From NCBI GenBank assembly GCA_027320105.1, contig DAHVMA010000032.1:1-53571 (forward strand): a stretch of DNA of 53,571 nt, written 5' to 3'. Each line of letters begins with the position of its first letter. Within the stretch, counting starts at the first letter, position 1. Below are positions 31,462-40,480 of this stretch, piece by piece. Below the pieces are notes generated by a model. It was not told the origin of the DNA, ran no database searches, and saw nothing but the letters and a program-made list of their open reading frames with translations. The translations under genes were made by a program, and so were the position numbers. Origin of the DNA: JAKAQB01 sp027320105 (lineage in GTDB: Bacteria; Actinomycetota; Acidimicrobiia; Acidimicrobiales; Palsa-688).

Positions 31462-33137
31462 CAGTGCCCGACCTCGGTGAGCTGGTCCGGGTGGTTGGCG
31501 TCCCAGAGCGGCCGCTCGGAGCGGATGGGCGGCAGTACCTCGAAGTTGTGCTCGGGGGGCGGCGACGACGTCGCCCACTCGAGGGTCTGGCCGTCCCACG
31601 GGTTGTCGCCGGCGATCTTCCCGTTGCGGAGGCTCTTGAAGATGTTGATGACCGTGAAGAGCACGCCTATGCCGAGTATGTACGCCCCGATCGAGCTCAG
31701 CTCGTTGAGGAAGGTCCAGCCGGCGTTGCTGGCGTAGGTGAACACCCGCCGCGGCATGCCCCGCAACCCGAGGTCGTGCATGGGGAAGTAGGTCAGGTTG
31801 GTCCCGATGAACATGATGGCGAAGCTGATCTTGCCCAGCGTCTCGTCGAGCAACCGGCCGGTGTACTTGGGGAACCAGTAGTAGATCGAGGCGAAGGCGC
31901 AGAAGACGGTGGTGCCGACCAGCACGTAGTGGAAGTGGGCCACGAGGAAGTAGGTGTTGTGCAGCTGGAAGTCGAGCGGCGGCTGGGCGAGCATCACCCC
32001 GGTGATCCCCCCGCAGAGGAAGATCACCAGGAACCCGATGGCGAAGAGCATCGCCGTGTTGAGGGTCAGCACTCCCTGCCACATCGTGCCGATCCAGTTG
32101 AAGAACTTGATGCCCGTCGGCACGGCGATCAGCAGGGTCATTGCCGCGAAGAACGGGAGCAGCACCGCGCCGGTGGTGTACATGTGGTGGGCCCAGACCC
32201 CCATGGACAGCCCGGCGATGGCCAGCGTGGCGGCGATCATGCCCTTGTAGCCGAACACCGGCTTCTTGGAGAAGGTGGAGATCACCTCGGTGGCGACGCC
32301 GAAGTACGGGAGCGCCAGGATGTACACCTCGGGGTGCCCGAAGAACCAGAAGAGGTCGAGGTACAGGATCGGCTGGCCGCCCCCGTTTGGGTTGTAGAAG
32401 CTGGTGCCGAGGTGCCGGTCGCACCACAGGAGCACCATCGCGGCGGCCAGCACCGGGAAGACGAGCAGCACGAGGAACAGCGTCACCAGCTCGTTCCACA
32501 CGAAGATCGGCATCCGGAACATCACCATGCCTGGGGCGCGCAGGGTGAACGTCGTCGTGATCACGTTCACGGCCGTGAAGATGCCGGAGAACCCGGTGAG
32601 GACGATGCCGAGGAGCCACATGTCGACCCCCGGGCCCGGGGAGTGGATCGCCTCACTGAGGGGGGCGTAGCTGAACCAGCCGAACTCGGCGGCCCCGTCG
32701 TTGGTGAGGAAGCTGATCAGCATGAGCAGGAGGCCGCCGAGGTACAGCCAGTAGGAGAGGTTGTTGAACCTCGGGAAGGCCATGTCGGGGGCGCCGATCT
32801 GCAGCGGCAGGATGTAGTTCGCCAGGCCGAAGGCGAAGGGACCGCCGAAGGCGAACAGCATGATCGTCCCGTGCATGGTGGCCAGCTGGTTGTAGAGGTT
32901 GGGACCGATGAAGTTGTTGTTGGGGGCGATCAGCTGGGTGCGCACCATCTCGGCCATGAGACCGGAGACGAGGAAGGCGACGAAGGACGTGACCAGGTAG
33001 TTGAGGCCGATCTGCTTGTGGTCGGTGCTCGTGATGAACTTGACCCACCCGTGGGGCCGGGGTCCCGGGACGATCTCGGTGATCGGCTCGGCGACGATGG
33101 CCGCGCCGCCACCCGGCCGTTCCTGAATCAGGGTCAC
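31461..33137 (-). CDS. ctaD: Cytochrome c oxidase subunit I
   Basis: Catalytic heme a/heme a3-CuB subunit, 558 residues, about twelve membrane helices. The metal ligands are visible: His in ATMHGTIMLFAFGGPFAFG (heme a), HPEVY (CuB His and the cross-linked Tyr), HH in VWAHHMYTTG (CuB), and HFHYVL (hemes a3 and a). The HPEVY motif places it in the A-type family of proton-pumping oxidases. GTG 33137 overlaps the ctaC stop (GTGA), which fixes the start. Confidence 0.97.
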   Translation of the reverse strand: MTLIQERPGGGAAIVAEPITEIVPGPRPHGWVKFITSTDHKQIGLNYLVTSFVAFLVSGLMAEMVRTQLIAPNNNFIGPNLYNQLATMHGTIMLFAFGGPFAFGLANYILPLQIGAPDMAFPRFNNLSYWLYLGGLLLMLISFLTNDGAAEFGWFSYAPLSEAIHSPGPGVDMWLLGIVLTGFSGIFTAVNVITTTFTLRAPGMVMFRMPIFVWNELVTLFLVLLVFPVLAAAMVLLWCDRHLGTSFYNPNGGGQPILYLDLFWFFGHPEVYILALPYFGVATEVISTFSKKPVFGYKGMIAATLAIAGLSMGVWAHHMYTTGAVLLPFFAAMTLLIAVPTGIKFFNWIGTMWQGVLTLNTAMLFAIGFLVIFLCGGITGVMLAQPPLDFQLHNTYFLVAHFHYVLVGTTVFCAFASIYYWFPKYTGRLLDETLGKISFAIMFIGTNLTYFPMHDLGLRGMPRRVFTYASNAGWTFLNELSSIGAYILGIGVLFTVINIFKSLRNGKIAGDNPWDGQTLEWATSSPPPEHNFEVLPPIRSERPLWDANHPDQLTEVGH

Positions 33138-33889
33138 GACTTGCTCGCTCCCGCAACGGTGATCGAGTTGGGCTTCTGGGCGCGGTACCAGGCGTCGAAC
33201 GCCGCCTTGGGCATCGCCTTCACCTCGAAGCGCATGAAGGCGTGGTAGGTCCCGCAGAGGGTGTTGCACTCGCCGATCCACTCGCCCGTGGTGGTCACGT
33301 TGATGTCCACCGTGTTCTTCACGCCCTGGATGAGGTCGCGCTGGTAGAGGAGCTCCGGCACGTAGAAGGTGTGGATGACGTCAGCGGTCGTCAGGTCGAG
33401 CTGGACGGTCTCGTGGGTCGGCAGGTAGAGGATCGGCAGGGCGCTCTGGTCATTGATGCTGGGCTCGGTCGCGACCGAACCGAGCTCCTGGTGGCCGTTG
33501 GGGTAGGTGAACCGCCAGCCCCACTGGAAGCCCAGCACCCCGATGACGAGCCCCGGGTGCTTGGAGACGTGGGTCATCTTGTTCTCGATGCCGTACATGT
33601 ACCCGAAGATCACCGCCACGAGGATGAGGGGGATGATCGTGTAGGTCGCCTCGATCGGGATGTGGTACTGGAACTGGCGGGGCCGCCGGGTGTCCCCCGG
33701 CCGGGCCCGGTACCGCACCACGCACCACACGATCCCGCCGAGGACGATCGCTGCGACCGGCAGCGCGATGTAGTAGTTGAGGGACCACAGGTTGTGGAGC
33801 AGGGGCGAGTAGGTGTCGACACCCCGCCGGGCCCCGAAGTTGGTGGCGAGGAACCCGCTCTGGGCGAAGATCACCGTCCCGAAGATCAA
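33134..33889 (-). CDS. ctaC: Cytochrome c oxidase subunit II
   Basis: CuA-bearing subunit, 251 residues, with two membrane helices (about 37-58 and 82-101). The CuA ligands are His173, Cys208, Cys212, His216 and Met219. Position 210, usually Glu (C-X-E-X-C), is Thr here. The start is a TTG at 33889 with little Shine-Dalgarno; a better start upstream was not found. It heads the ctaC-ctaD-ctaF operon. A weak promoter-like pair (TTGGTG, 17 bases, TTAGTG) lies on the minus strand near 33963-33992. Confidence 0.93.
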   Translation of the reverse strand: MIFGTVIFAQSGFLATNFGARRGVDTYSPLLHNLWSLNYYIALPVAAIVLGGIVWCVVRYRARPGDTRRPRQFQYHIPIEATYTIIPLILVAVIFGYMYGIENKMTHVSKHPGLVIGVLGFQWGWRFTYPNGHQELGSVATEPSINDQSALPILYLPTHETVQLDLTTADVIHTFYVPELLYQRDLIQGVKNTVDINVTTTGEWIGECNTLCGTYHAFMRFEVKAMPKAAFDAWYRAQKPNSITVAGASKS

Positions 33890-34204
33890 CCTGCCACCGT
33901 CTTGCCGAGGCGCTTCCCGCCTGTGCGCCCGCCTGTGCCCGTCGTCGCGTCCACGGGGCCAACACTAAGACCGGCGTCCGGAGCGCACCAAACCGGCGAG
34001 CAGGCCGCCGGATCGTCCGGCGCCGGCCACCGCCTCGGGTTCGCAGCGACCGCAGCCGCGCTCCGCCCTCCCGATTGCCGATCCCCGCCCCAAGCCCTAT
34101 GCTGTCGTGCCGGCCTGCGCTCCCTCGCGGCGGCGGCCCGCCCCAAGCCGCGGGCGCCCGACGTGAGCCCGCCTCCAACCCCTCCCACGTCCCCGAGGAT
34201 ACCT
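33890..34204. other. Divergent gap between ctaC and rplM
   Basis: A 315-base divergent regulatory region. It holds the rplM promoter (34075-34103) on the plus strand and a weak promoter-like pair for ctaC on the minus strand. No gene or RNA could be supported. Confidence 0.55.
34075..34103 (+). promoter_or_regulatory. Promoter of rplM-rpsI
   Basis: TTGCCG (34075-34080), a 17-base spacer and TATGCT (34098-34103), about 100 bases upstream of the rplM start. The leader is long enough for ribosomal-protein feedback control, but I did not see a defined L13 binding structure. Confidence 0.5.
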
Positions 34205-34672
34205 GTGCGTACCTACTCCCCCAAGCCGGCCGACATCGAGCGTGCCTGGTACGAGGTCGACGCCGACGGCGCCGTGCTCGGCCGGCTCGCCTCCGAGGTC
34301 GCCCGGGTGCTTCGCGGCAAGCACAAGCCGATCTTCGCCCCACATGTGGACACCGGCGACCACGTGATCGTCGTCAATGCAGCGAAGGTCCAGATGTCCC
34401 CGGGGAAGGCCGAGACCAAGCTCGCCTACCGCCACTCCGGCTACCCGGGGGGGCTGCGCAGCCGCACCTACCGGGAGCTGCTCGACACCCGCCCGGAGGA
34501 GGTCGTTCGCCGGGCCGTGAAGGGTATGCTCCCCAAGGGCGCGCTCGGGGCGCAGATGCTCCGCAAGCTCAAGGTGTATGCCGGCCCGACCCATCCCCAC
34601 CAGGCCCAGAGCCCGCAGCCGCTCTCGGTCGACCACTCCGTCCGTCGCCTGTCGCAGGGCCGCTCGGCCTGA
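34205..34672 (+). CDS. rplM: 50S ribosomal protein L13
   Basis: Early-assembly large-subunit protein, 155 residues. AWYEVDADGAVLGRLASEVARVLRGKHKP and the C-terminal LKVYAGPTHPHQAQSPQPL are diagnostic (quoted in part from the N- and C-terminal thirds). GTG 34205 has CGAGGA at 34194-34199. Co-transcribed with rpsI, 42 bases downstream, as in nearly all bacteria. Confidence 0.97.
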   Translation: MRTYSPKPADIERAWYEVDADGAVLGRLASEVARVLRGKHKPIFAPHVDTGDHVIVVNAAKVQMSPGKAETKLAYRHSGYPGGLRSRTYRELLDTRPEEVVRRAVKGMLPKGALGAQMLRKLKVYAGPTHPHQAQSPQPLSVDHSVRRLSQGRSA

Positions 34673-34714
34673 GGGCCCGGCGACCAGCGATACTCATCAG
34701 GAGCCCGCCGCCCC

Positions 34715-35107
34715 GTGCCCAAGCCGCTCGTCCAGTCAACCGGTCGCCGCAAGGCCGCCGTCGCCCGTGTCCGGCTCCGCCCGGGCACCGGTCGCCTGCT
34801 CGTCAACCACCGGCCGCTCGAGGACTACTTCCCATCGGCCACGCACCGGATGATCATCACCGAGCCACTGCGGTTGGTGGGCAAGGAGGAGGCCTACGAC
34901 GTCGACGCCACGATGGACGGCGGTGGCGTCTCCGGTCAGGCTGGTGCGCTTCGTCATGGCATCGCCCGGGCACTGGTCGCAGTGGAGCCCGACACCCGGG
35001 TGTCCCTCAAGAAGGAAGGCTTCCTCACCCGCGACGCCAGGGAGAAGGAGTCGAAGAAGTATGGCCTGAAGAAGGCCCGCAAGGCGCCGCAGTACTCCAA
35101 GCGCTGA
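34715..35107 (+). CDS. rpsI: 30S ribosomal protein S9
   Basis: Small-subunit head protein whose C-terminal tail reaches the P-site tRNA. The 130 residues contain TGRRKAAVARVRLRPGTG at the N-terminus and the invariant terminal Lys-Arg (KARKAPQYSKR). GTG 34715 follows AGGAG at 34700-34704. The glmM start lies 16 bases after the stop. Confidence 0.97.
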   Translation: MPKPLVQSTGRRKAAVARVRLRPGTGRLLVNHRPLEDYFPSATHRMIITEPLRLVGKEEAYDVDATMDGGGVSGQAGALRHGIARALVAVEPDTRVSLKKEGFLTRDAREKESKKYGLKKARKAPQYSKR

Positions 35108-35123
35108 AGCGGTTCAAGAAGGC

Positions 35124-36527
35124 GTGACGCTCCGTTTCGGGACCGATGGCGTCCGCGGCGTCGCCAACGCGGAGCTCAGCCCCGAGCTGGTGCTCGCGCT
35201 CGGCCGGGCCGTGGCCCGGGTCCTCGGAGGCCCCCGGATCCTGATAGGGCGCGACACCCGCCGCAGCGGTCCGTTGCTCGGCGCCGCCCTGTCCGCCGGC
35301 ATCCTGGCGGAAGGAGTCGACGTCGTCGACCTGGGCGTCGTCCCGACGCCGGCGCTGGCCGCCCGCTCGGCCGACCAGGGAGTACCGGCCGCCGTCATCT
35401 CGGCATCCCACAACCCCTTCCCGGACAACGGCATCAAGCTCTTCGCCGCCGGCGGCCGCAAGCTGGAGGAGGACGCTGAGGCCCGCATCGAGGCCTTGCT
35501 GCACGCGGCCGTGCCGGCGCCCGGGGTTGGCGGCGATGGCTTGCCGGCGCCCGGGGTCGGCGCCGCCGCCGTGCCGGTTGCGGCTGGCAGCCCGACCGGG
35601 GCGGCCGTCGGCGCGCAGACCACCGACACCGGCATCCGCTCCTGGTACCGGGCCCACCTCGTCGGTTGCTTGGAGGGTCGGCGCCTCGACGGTCTCGCTG
35701 TCGTCGTCGACTGTGCCAACGGCGCCGCCTCCGACGTCGCCGAAGACGTCCTCGACGCCGCCGGCGCCCGGGTCCTCGCCGTGCTGGCAGCGGAGCCGGA
35801 CGGGACCAACATCAACCGGGGCTGCGGGTCCACCGACCCGTCGCTGCTCGTTGCTGCCGTGCGGGAGTGCGGTGCGGACTTGGGATTGGCCTTCGACGGG
35901 GATGCCGACCGGGTGATCGCCGTCGACAGCACCGGGCGGCTGGTGGATGGCGACCACCTCCTCGCGCTCTTCGCGCTCGACCTGCGACGGCGGCACCGGC
36001 TGGCGGGCGACACCGTGGTGGTGACGGTCATGACCAACCTGGGCTTTCACCGGGCGATGGCGGCCGAGGGGGTCTCGGTGCACACCACCGACGTCGGTGA
36101 CCGCAACGTGCTCGTGGCGTTGGAAGCCAACGGCTGGTCACTGGGCGGCGAGCAGTCGGGCCACCTGGTGTTCACGGAGCTGGCGACGACCGGCGACGGC
36201 CTGCTCTCCGGCCTGCTGCTGGCCGACCTCGTCGTGCGGTCGGGACGCCCCCTTTGGGAGCTCGCCGGTGGGATCATGCAGTCCCTGCCCCAGGTGCTTC
36301 GCAACGTCCCCCTACCCGACCGCGGCGGGCTCGCCGCCGCGCCGATGGTCTGGGCGGAGGTGGAGGCGGTACAGCGGGAGTTGGGTGCCGACGGGCGTGT
36401 GCTGCTGCGGCCGAGCGGCACCGAGCCGCTCGTCAGGGTCATGGTGGAGGCGGTCACCATGGCTCGTGCCGCCGACGCCGCCGACCGCCTCGAGGCCACC
36501 GTGCGGAAGTCGTTCCCCCTCGCCTGA
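35124..36527 (+). CDS. glmM: Phosphoglucosamine mutase
   Basis: Converts glucosamine-6-phosphate to glucosamine-1-phosphate for UDP-GlcNAc and peptidoglycan synthesis. The 467 residues have the N-terminal RFGTDGVRGVAN, the phosphorylated Ser95 in ISASHNP, the metal loop FDGDADR and the sugar-phosphate loop RPSGTEPLVRVM. A Gly/Pro/Ala insertion at about 130-165 (with PAPGVGGDG and PAPGVGAAA repeats) lengthens the first linker and is unusual. GTG 35124. The product-making partner glmS lies 4 kb downstream on the same strand. Confidence 0.96.
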   Translation: MTLRFGTDGVRGVANAELSPELVLALGRAVARVLGGPRILIGRDTRRSGPLLGAALSAGILAEGVDVVDLGVVPTPALAARSADQGVPAAVISASHNPFPDNGIKLFAAGGRKLEEDAEARIEALLHAAVPAPGVGGDGLPAPGVGAAAVPVAAGSPTGAAVGAQTTDTGIRSWYRAHLVGCLEGRRLDGLAVVVDCANGAASDVAEDVLDAAGARVLAVLAAEPDGTNINRGCGSTDPSLLVAAVRECGADLGLAFDGDADRVIAVDSTGRLVDGDHLLALFALDLRRRHRLAGDTVVVTVMTNLGFHRAMAAEGVSVHTTDVGDRNVLVALEANGWSLGGEQSGHLVFTELATTGDGLLSGLLLADLVVRSGRPLWELAGGIMQSLPQVLRNVPLPDRGGLAAAPMVWAEVEAVQRELGADGRVLLRPSGTEPLVRVMVEAVTMARAADAADRLEATVRKSFPLA

Positions 36528-36582
36528 TCACCTCGTCTCTGCAGGTAGGAGGTTGAGGCGCGGGGCCGGCCGCGGCCGTGTC

Positions 36583-37359
36583 ATGCTGGCCGCCGTGAGA
36601 GTCCTGGTCGTGGAGGACGACGACGGCATCGCCGAACCGCTCATGGAGGGGCTGCGCCGGGAAGGCTTCGAGGTCGAACGCGCTTCGACCGGCGCCGCGG
36701 CCCTGGCCGCCACCGACGCCGAGCTGGTGTTGCTCGACCTCGGCCTCCCCGACATCGACGGCTACACCGTCTGCCAGCAGCTGCGGGCCCGTTCCAAGGT
36801 GCCGATCATCGCCGTCACCGCCCGCGGCGCCGAGGTCGATCGCGTGGTGGGGCTGGAGCTCGGGGCTGACGACTACATAGTGAAGCCATTCGGCTTCAGG
36901 GAGCTGGTGGCCCGGATCCGTGCCGTGCTACGGCGCACGGGCGGTGCCCTCGCGCCCGAAGTGCCGCCGGTGCAGCAGCTCGGCCGCCTCGCCATCGACC
37001 GGCGCACCCGGCGCGTCTACGTGGACGGCGAGGAGATCGCCCTCTCACCCAAGGAGTTCGACCTGCTGTCGCTGCTGGCCGAGGATGCCGGCGCCGTGGT
37101 CAACCGCCAGCAGATCCTCGAAGATGTCTGGGATCCGCACTGGTACGGGCCCACCAAGACGGTGGACGTGCACGTGGCCTCGCTCCGCAAGAAGCTCGGT
37201 CACCCGGAGTGGATCGAGACTGTCCGGAGAGTAGGGCTCCGCCTCGGGCCGACCGACGGCACGGATCGCCCCGCCGCCGCCGCCCCGGCCGCGGCCCAAC
37301 CACAACCGCCCGGCGACGCCGATCCGGAGGCCGACGGGGAGGCCGCCGACCGGCCGTGA
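36583..37359 (+). CDS. OmpR/PhoB-family response regulator
   Basis: Response regulator of 258 residues. The receiver has the acidic cluster (EDDD), phosphoacceptor Asp52 in LVLLDLGLPDIDG, and KP in DDYIVKPFGF. The winged-helix output domain includes LSPKEFDLLSLLAEDAG and KTVDVHVASLRKKLG. A Pro/Ala-rich tail ends the protein. ATG 36583 is used; GTG 36595 would also fit. The stop overlaps the kinase start (GTGA), so the two form a two-component pair. The signal is unknown. Confidence 0.93.
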   Translation: MLAAVRVLVVEDDDGIAEPLMEGLRREGFEVERASTGAAALAATDAELVLLDLGLPDIDGYTVCQQLRARSKVPIIAVTARGAEVDRVVGLELGADDYIVKPFGFRELVARIRAVLRRTGGALAPEVPPVQQLGRLAIDRRTRRVYVDGEEIALSPKEFDLLSLLAEDAGAVVNRQQILEDVWDPHWYGPTKTVDVHVASLRKKLGHPEWIETVRRVGLRLGPTDGTDRPAAAAPAAAQPQPPGDADPEADGEAADRP

Positions 37360-38771
37360 CCCGCCGGCTCCTGCTGTCGTACCTGGGCCTGGCCGTTCTC
37401 ATTCTCGTCGTCTTGGAGGTGCCGTTCGGGTTCATAGCGGCGCGGCACGAATCCGGCAGCGCCCGGGCCCAGGCGACCCGCGACGCTACCGAGATCGCCA
37501 TCGGAGCCGCCGAGGTGGTGGAGGCGGGGAACCGGGCCGGGTTGCAGGCCCTCGTCGAGGACTACTTCTCGCGCACCGGCGCCGAGGTGGTCGTCGCCGA
37601 CGCCGGCGGGCGGGTCATCGCCTCCGACGACCCCGACCGCGACCACGACGCCGACAACCACCGCGCGTTGCTCGCCCAGGCCCTCCGGGGAGGCACGGTC
37701 AGCGCCCTCGTCCAAGAGGAGGGCCGCCCCACCGCCGTGGCGGCCGTGCCGATCGGATCGGCTCTGCGACCGTTCGGCGCCGTGCTCATCAGCGTCTCCG
37801 TCGGCGTCTACACAGACCGGATCCAGGACGTGTGGACGGCGCTCGCCGGCTTCGCCCTCGCCGTGCTCGTGCTGACCACCATCGTCGGCTTGGCCCTCGC
37901 CAGGAGCCTCACCCGGCCGCTGGCCGTGCTGGAGGGGACGGTGGCCCGCTTCGGCGACGGTGACCTGTCGAGCCGGGTCCCGTCCGGCCTCGAGCCGCAG
38001 GAGATGGCCACCCTGGCGGAGTCCTTCAACGACATGGCCCAGCGCCTCGAGGAGCTGATCTCCGCCCAGACCCGCTTCGTGGCCGATGCTTCCCACCAGC
38101 TGCGCTCGCCGCTCACGGCCCTGCGGTTGCGGCTGGAGAACCTCGAGGCGGAGCTCGACGAGCAGACCGGCGAGGCGCTTGCGGCCGCCGGGCGTGAGGT
38201 CCAGCGACTCAGCCGGCTTGTCGACGGCCTGCTCGTGCTGAGCCGAGCCGACAGCACCTTCCCCGAACTGCAGCCGGTCGACGTCGCCCAGGTGATCACC
38301 GAGCGATGCGACGCGTGGTCCGCCCTGGCCGCCGAACGCCGCATCGCCCTCCTGGACCGGATCGCCGACCGCCTGGTGACCGCCGCCCTCCTCGTCCCCG
38401 GCGACCTCGACCAGATGCTCGACAACCTCCTCGCCAACGCCCTCGACGCCGCGCCGGCCGAGACGAGCATCCGGGTGACCCTGGAGCCGGGGGCCCGGCG
38501 CGACCGCCTCGCCCTGCACGTCACCGACGAAGGCCCCGGGATGAGCGAGGAGGAGCGGGCACGCGCCTTCGACCGCTTCTGGCAGGGGCCCGGGCGCCGC
38601 GGGGGCCACAGCGGCCTGGGCCTGGCGATCGTGCGACAGCTCGCCCAGCGCAACGGCGCCGAGGTGCAGCTCCAGGCGGCGCCGTCCGGCGGCCTCGACG
38701 TGGTCGTGATCCTCCGGGCCGCCACCGAGCGGGCGGCGCCCGCCGCCAAGCCGTGGGCCCCCCTCCGCTGA
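37356..38771 (+). CDS. Two-component sensor histidine kinase
   Basis: A 471-residue kinase. Transmembrane segments at about 6-27 and 163-185 flank an extracytoplasmic sensor of about 135 residues. A HAMP domain, a HisKA domain with phospho-accepting His247 (DASHQLRSPLTALR), and a HATPase domain (DNLLANALDAAP; DEGPGMSEEE; HSGLGLAIVRQLA) follow. GTG 37356 overlaps the regulator stop. No obvious target gene is adjacent; it sits between glmM and an acyl-CoA synthetase, in a stretch that otherwise concerns cell-envelope precursors. Confidence 0.93.
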   Translation: MTRRLLLSYLGLAVLILVVLEVPFGFIAARHESGSARAQATRDATEIAIGAAEVVEAGNRAGLQALVEDYFSRTGAEVVVADAGGRVIASDDPDRDHDADNHRALLAQALRGGTVSALVQEEGRPTAVAAVPIGSALRPFGAVLISVSVGVYTDRIQDVWTALAGFALAVLVLTTIVGLALARSLTRPLAVLEGTVARFGDGDLSSRVPSGLEPQEMATLAESFNDMAQRLEELISAQTRFVADASHQLRSPLTALRLRLENLEAELDEQTGEALAAAGREVQRLSRLVDGLLVLSRADSTFPELQPVDVAQVITERCDAWSALAAERRIALLDRIADRLVTAALLVPGDLDQMLDNLLANALDAAPAETSIRVTLEPGARRDRLALHVTDEGPGMSEEERARAFDRFWQGPGRRGGHSGLGLAIVRQLAQRNGAEVQLQAAPSGGLDVVVILRAATERAAPAAKPWAPLR

Positions 38772-38835
38772 GCGTCGCGCGCGCCGCCGGGCAGAGCGCG
38801 AAGCTACCGGTCGACGCCACACATGGGGGTGAACG

Positions 38836-40452
<1,617 letters not shown>

Positions 40453-40466
40453 CGGGCGAGGGGCCG

Positions 40467-40472
40467 TACCCT
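40467..40472 (+). promoter_or_regulatory. Possible -10 element for leaderless glmS
   Basis: TACCCT lies 8 bases before GTG 40481, and no Shine-Dalgarno is present. This matches the TANNNT pattern of leaderless actinobacterial starts. Confidence 0.35.
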
Positions 40473-40480
40473 GGCGTCTC

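Noticed and set aside
31464..33248. 594-codon plus-strand frame antisense to ctaD
   Set aside because: Highly charged, low-complexity shadow of the certain cytochrome oxidase gene on the other strand.
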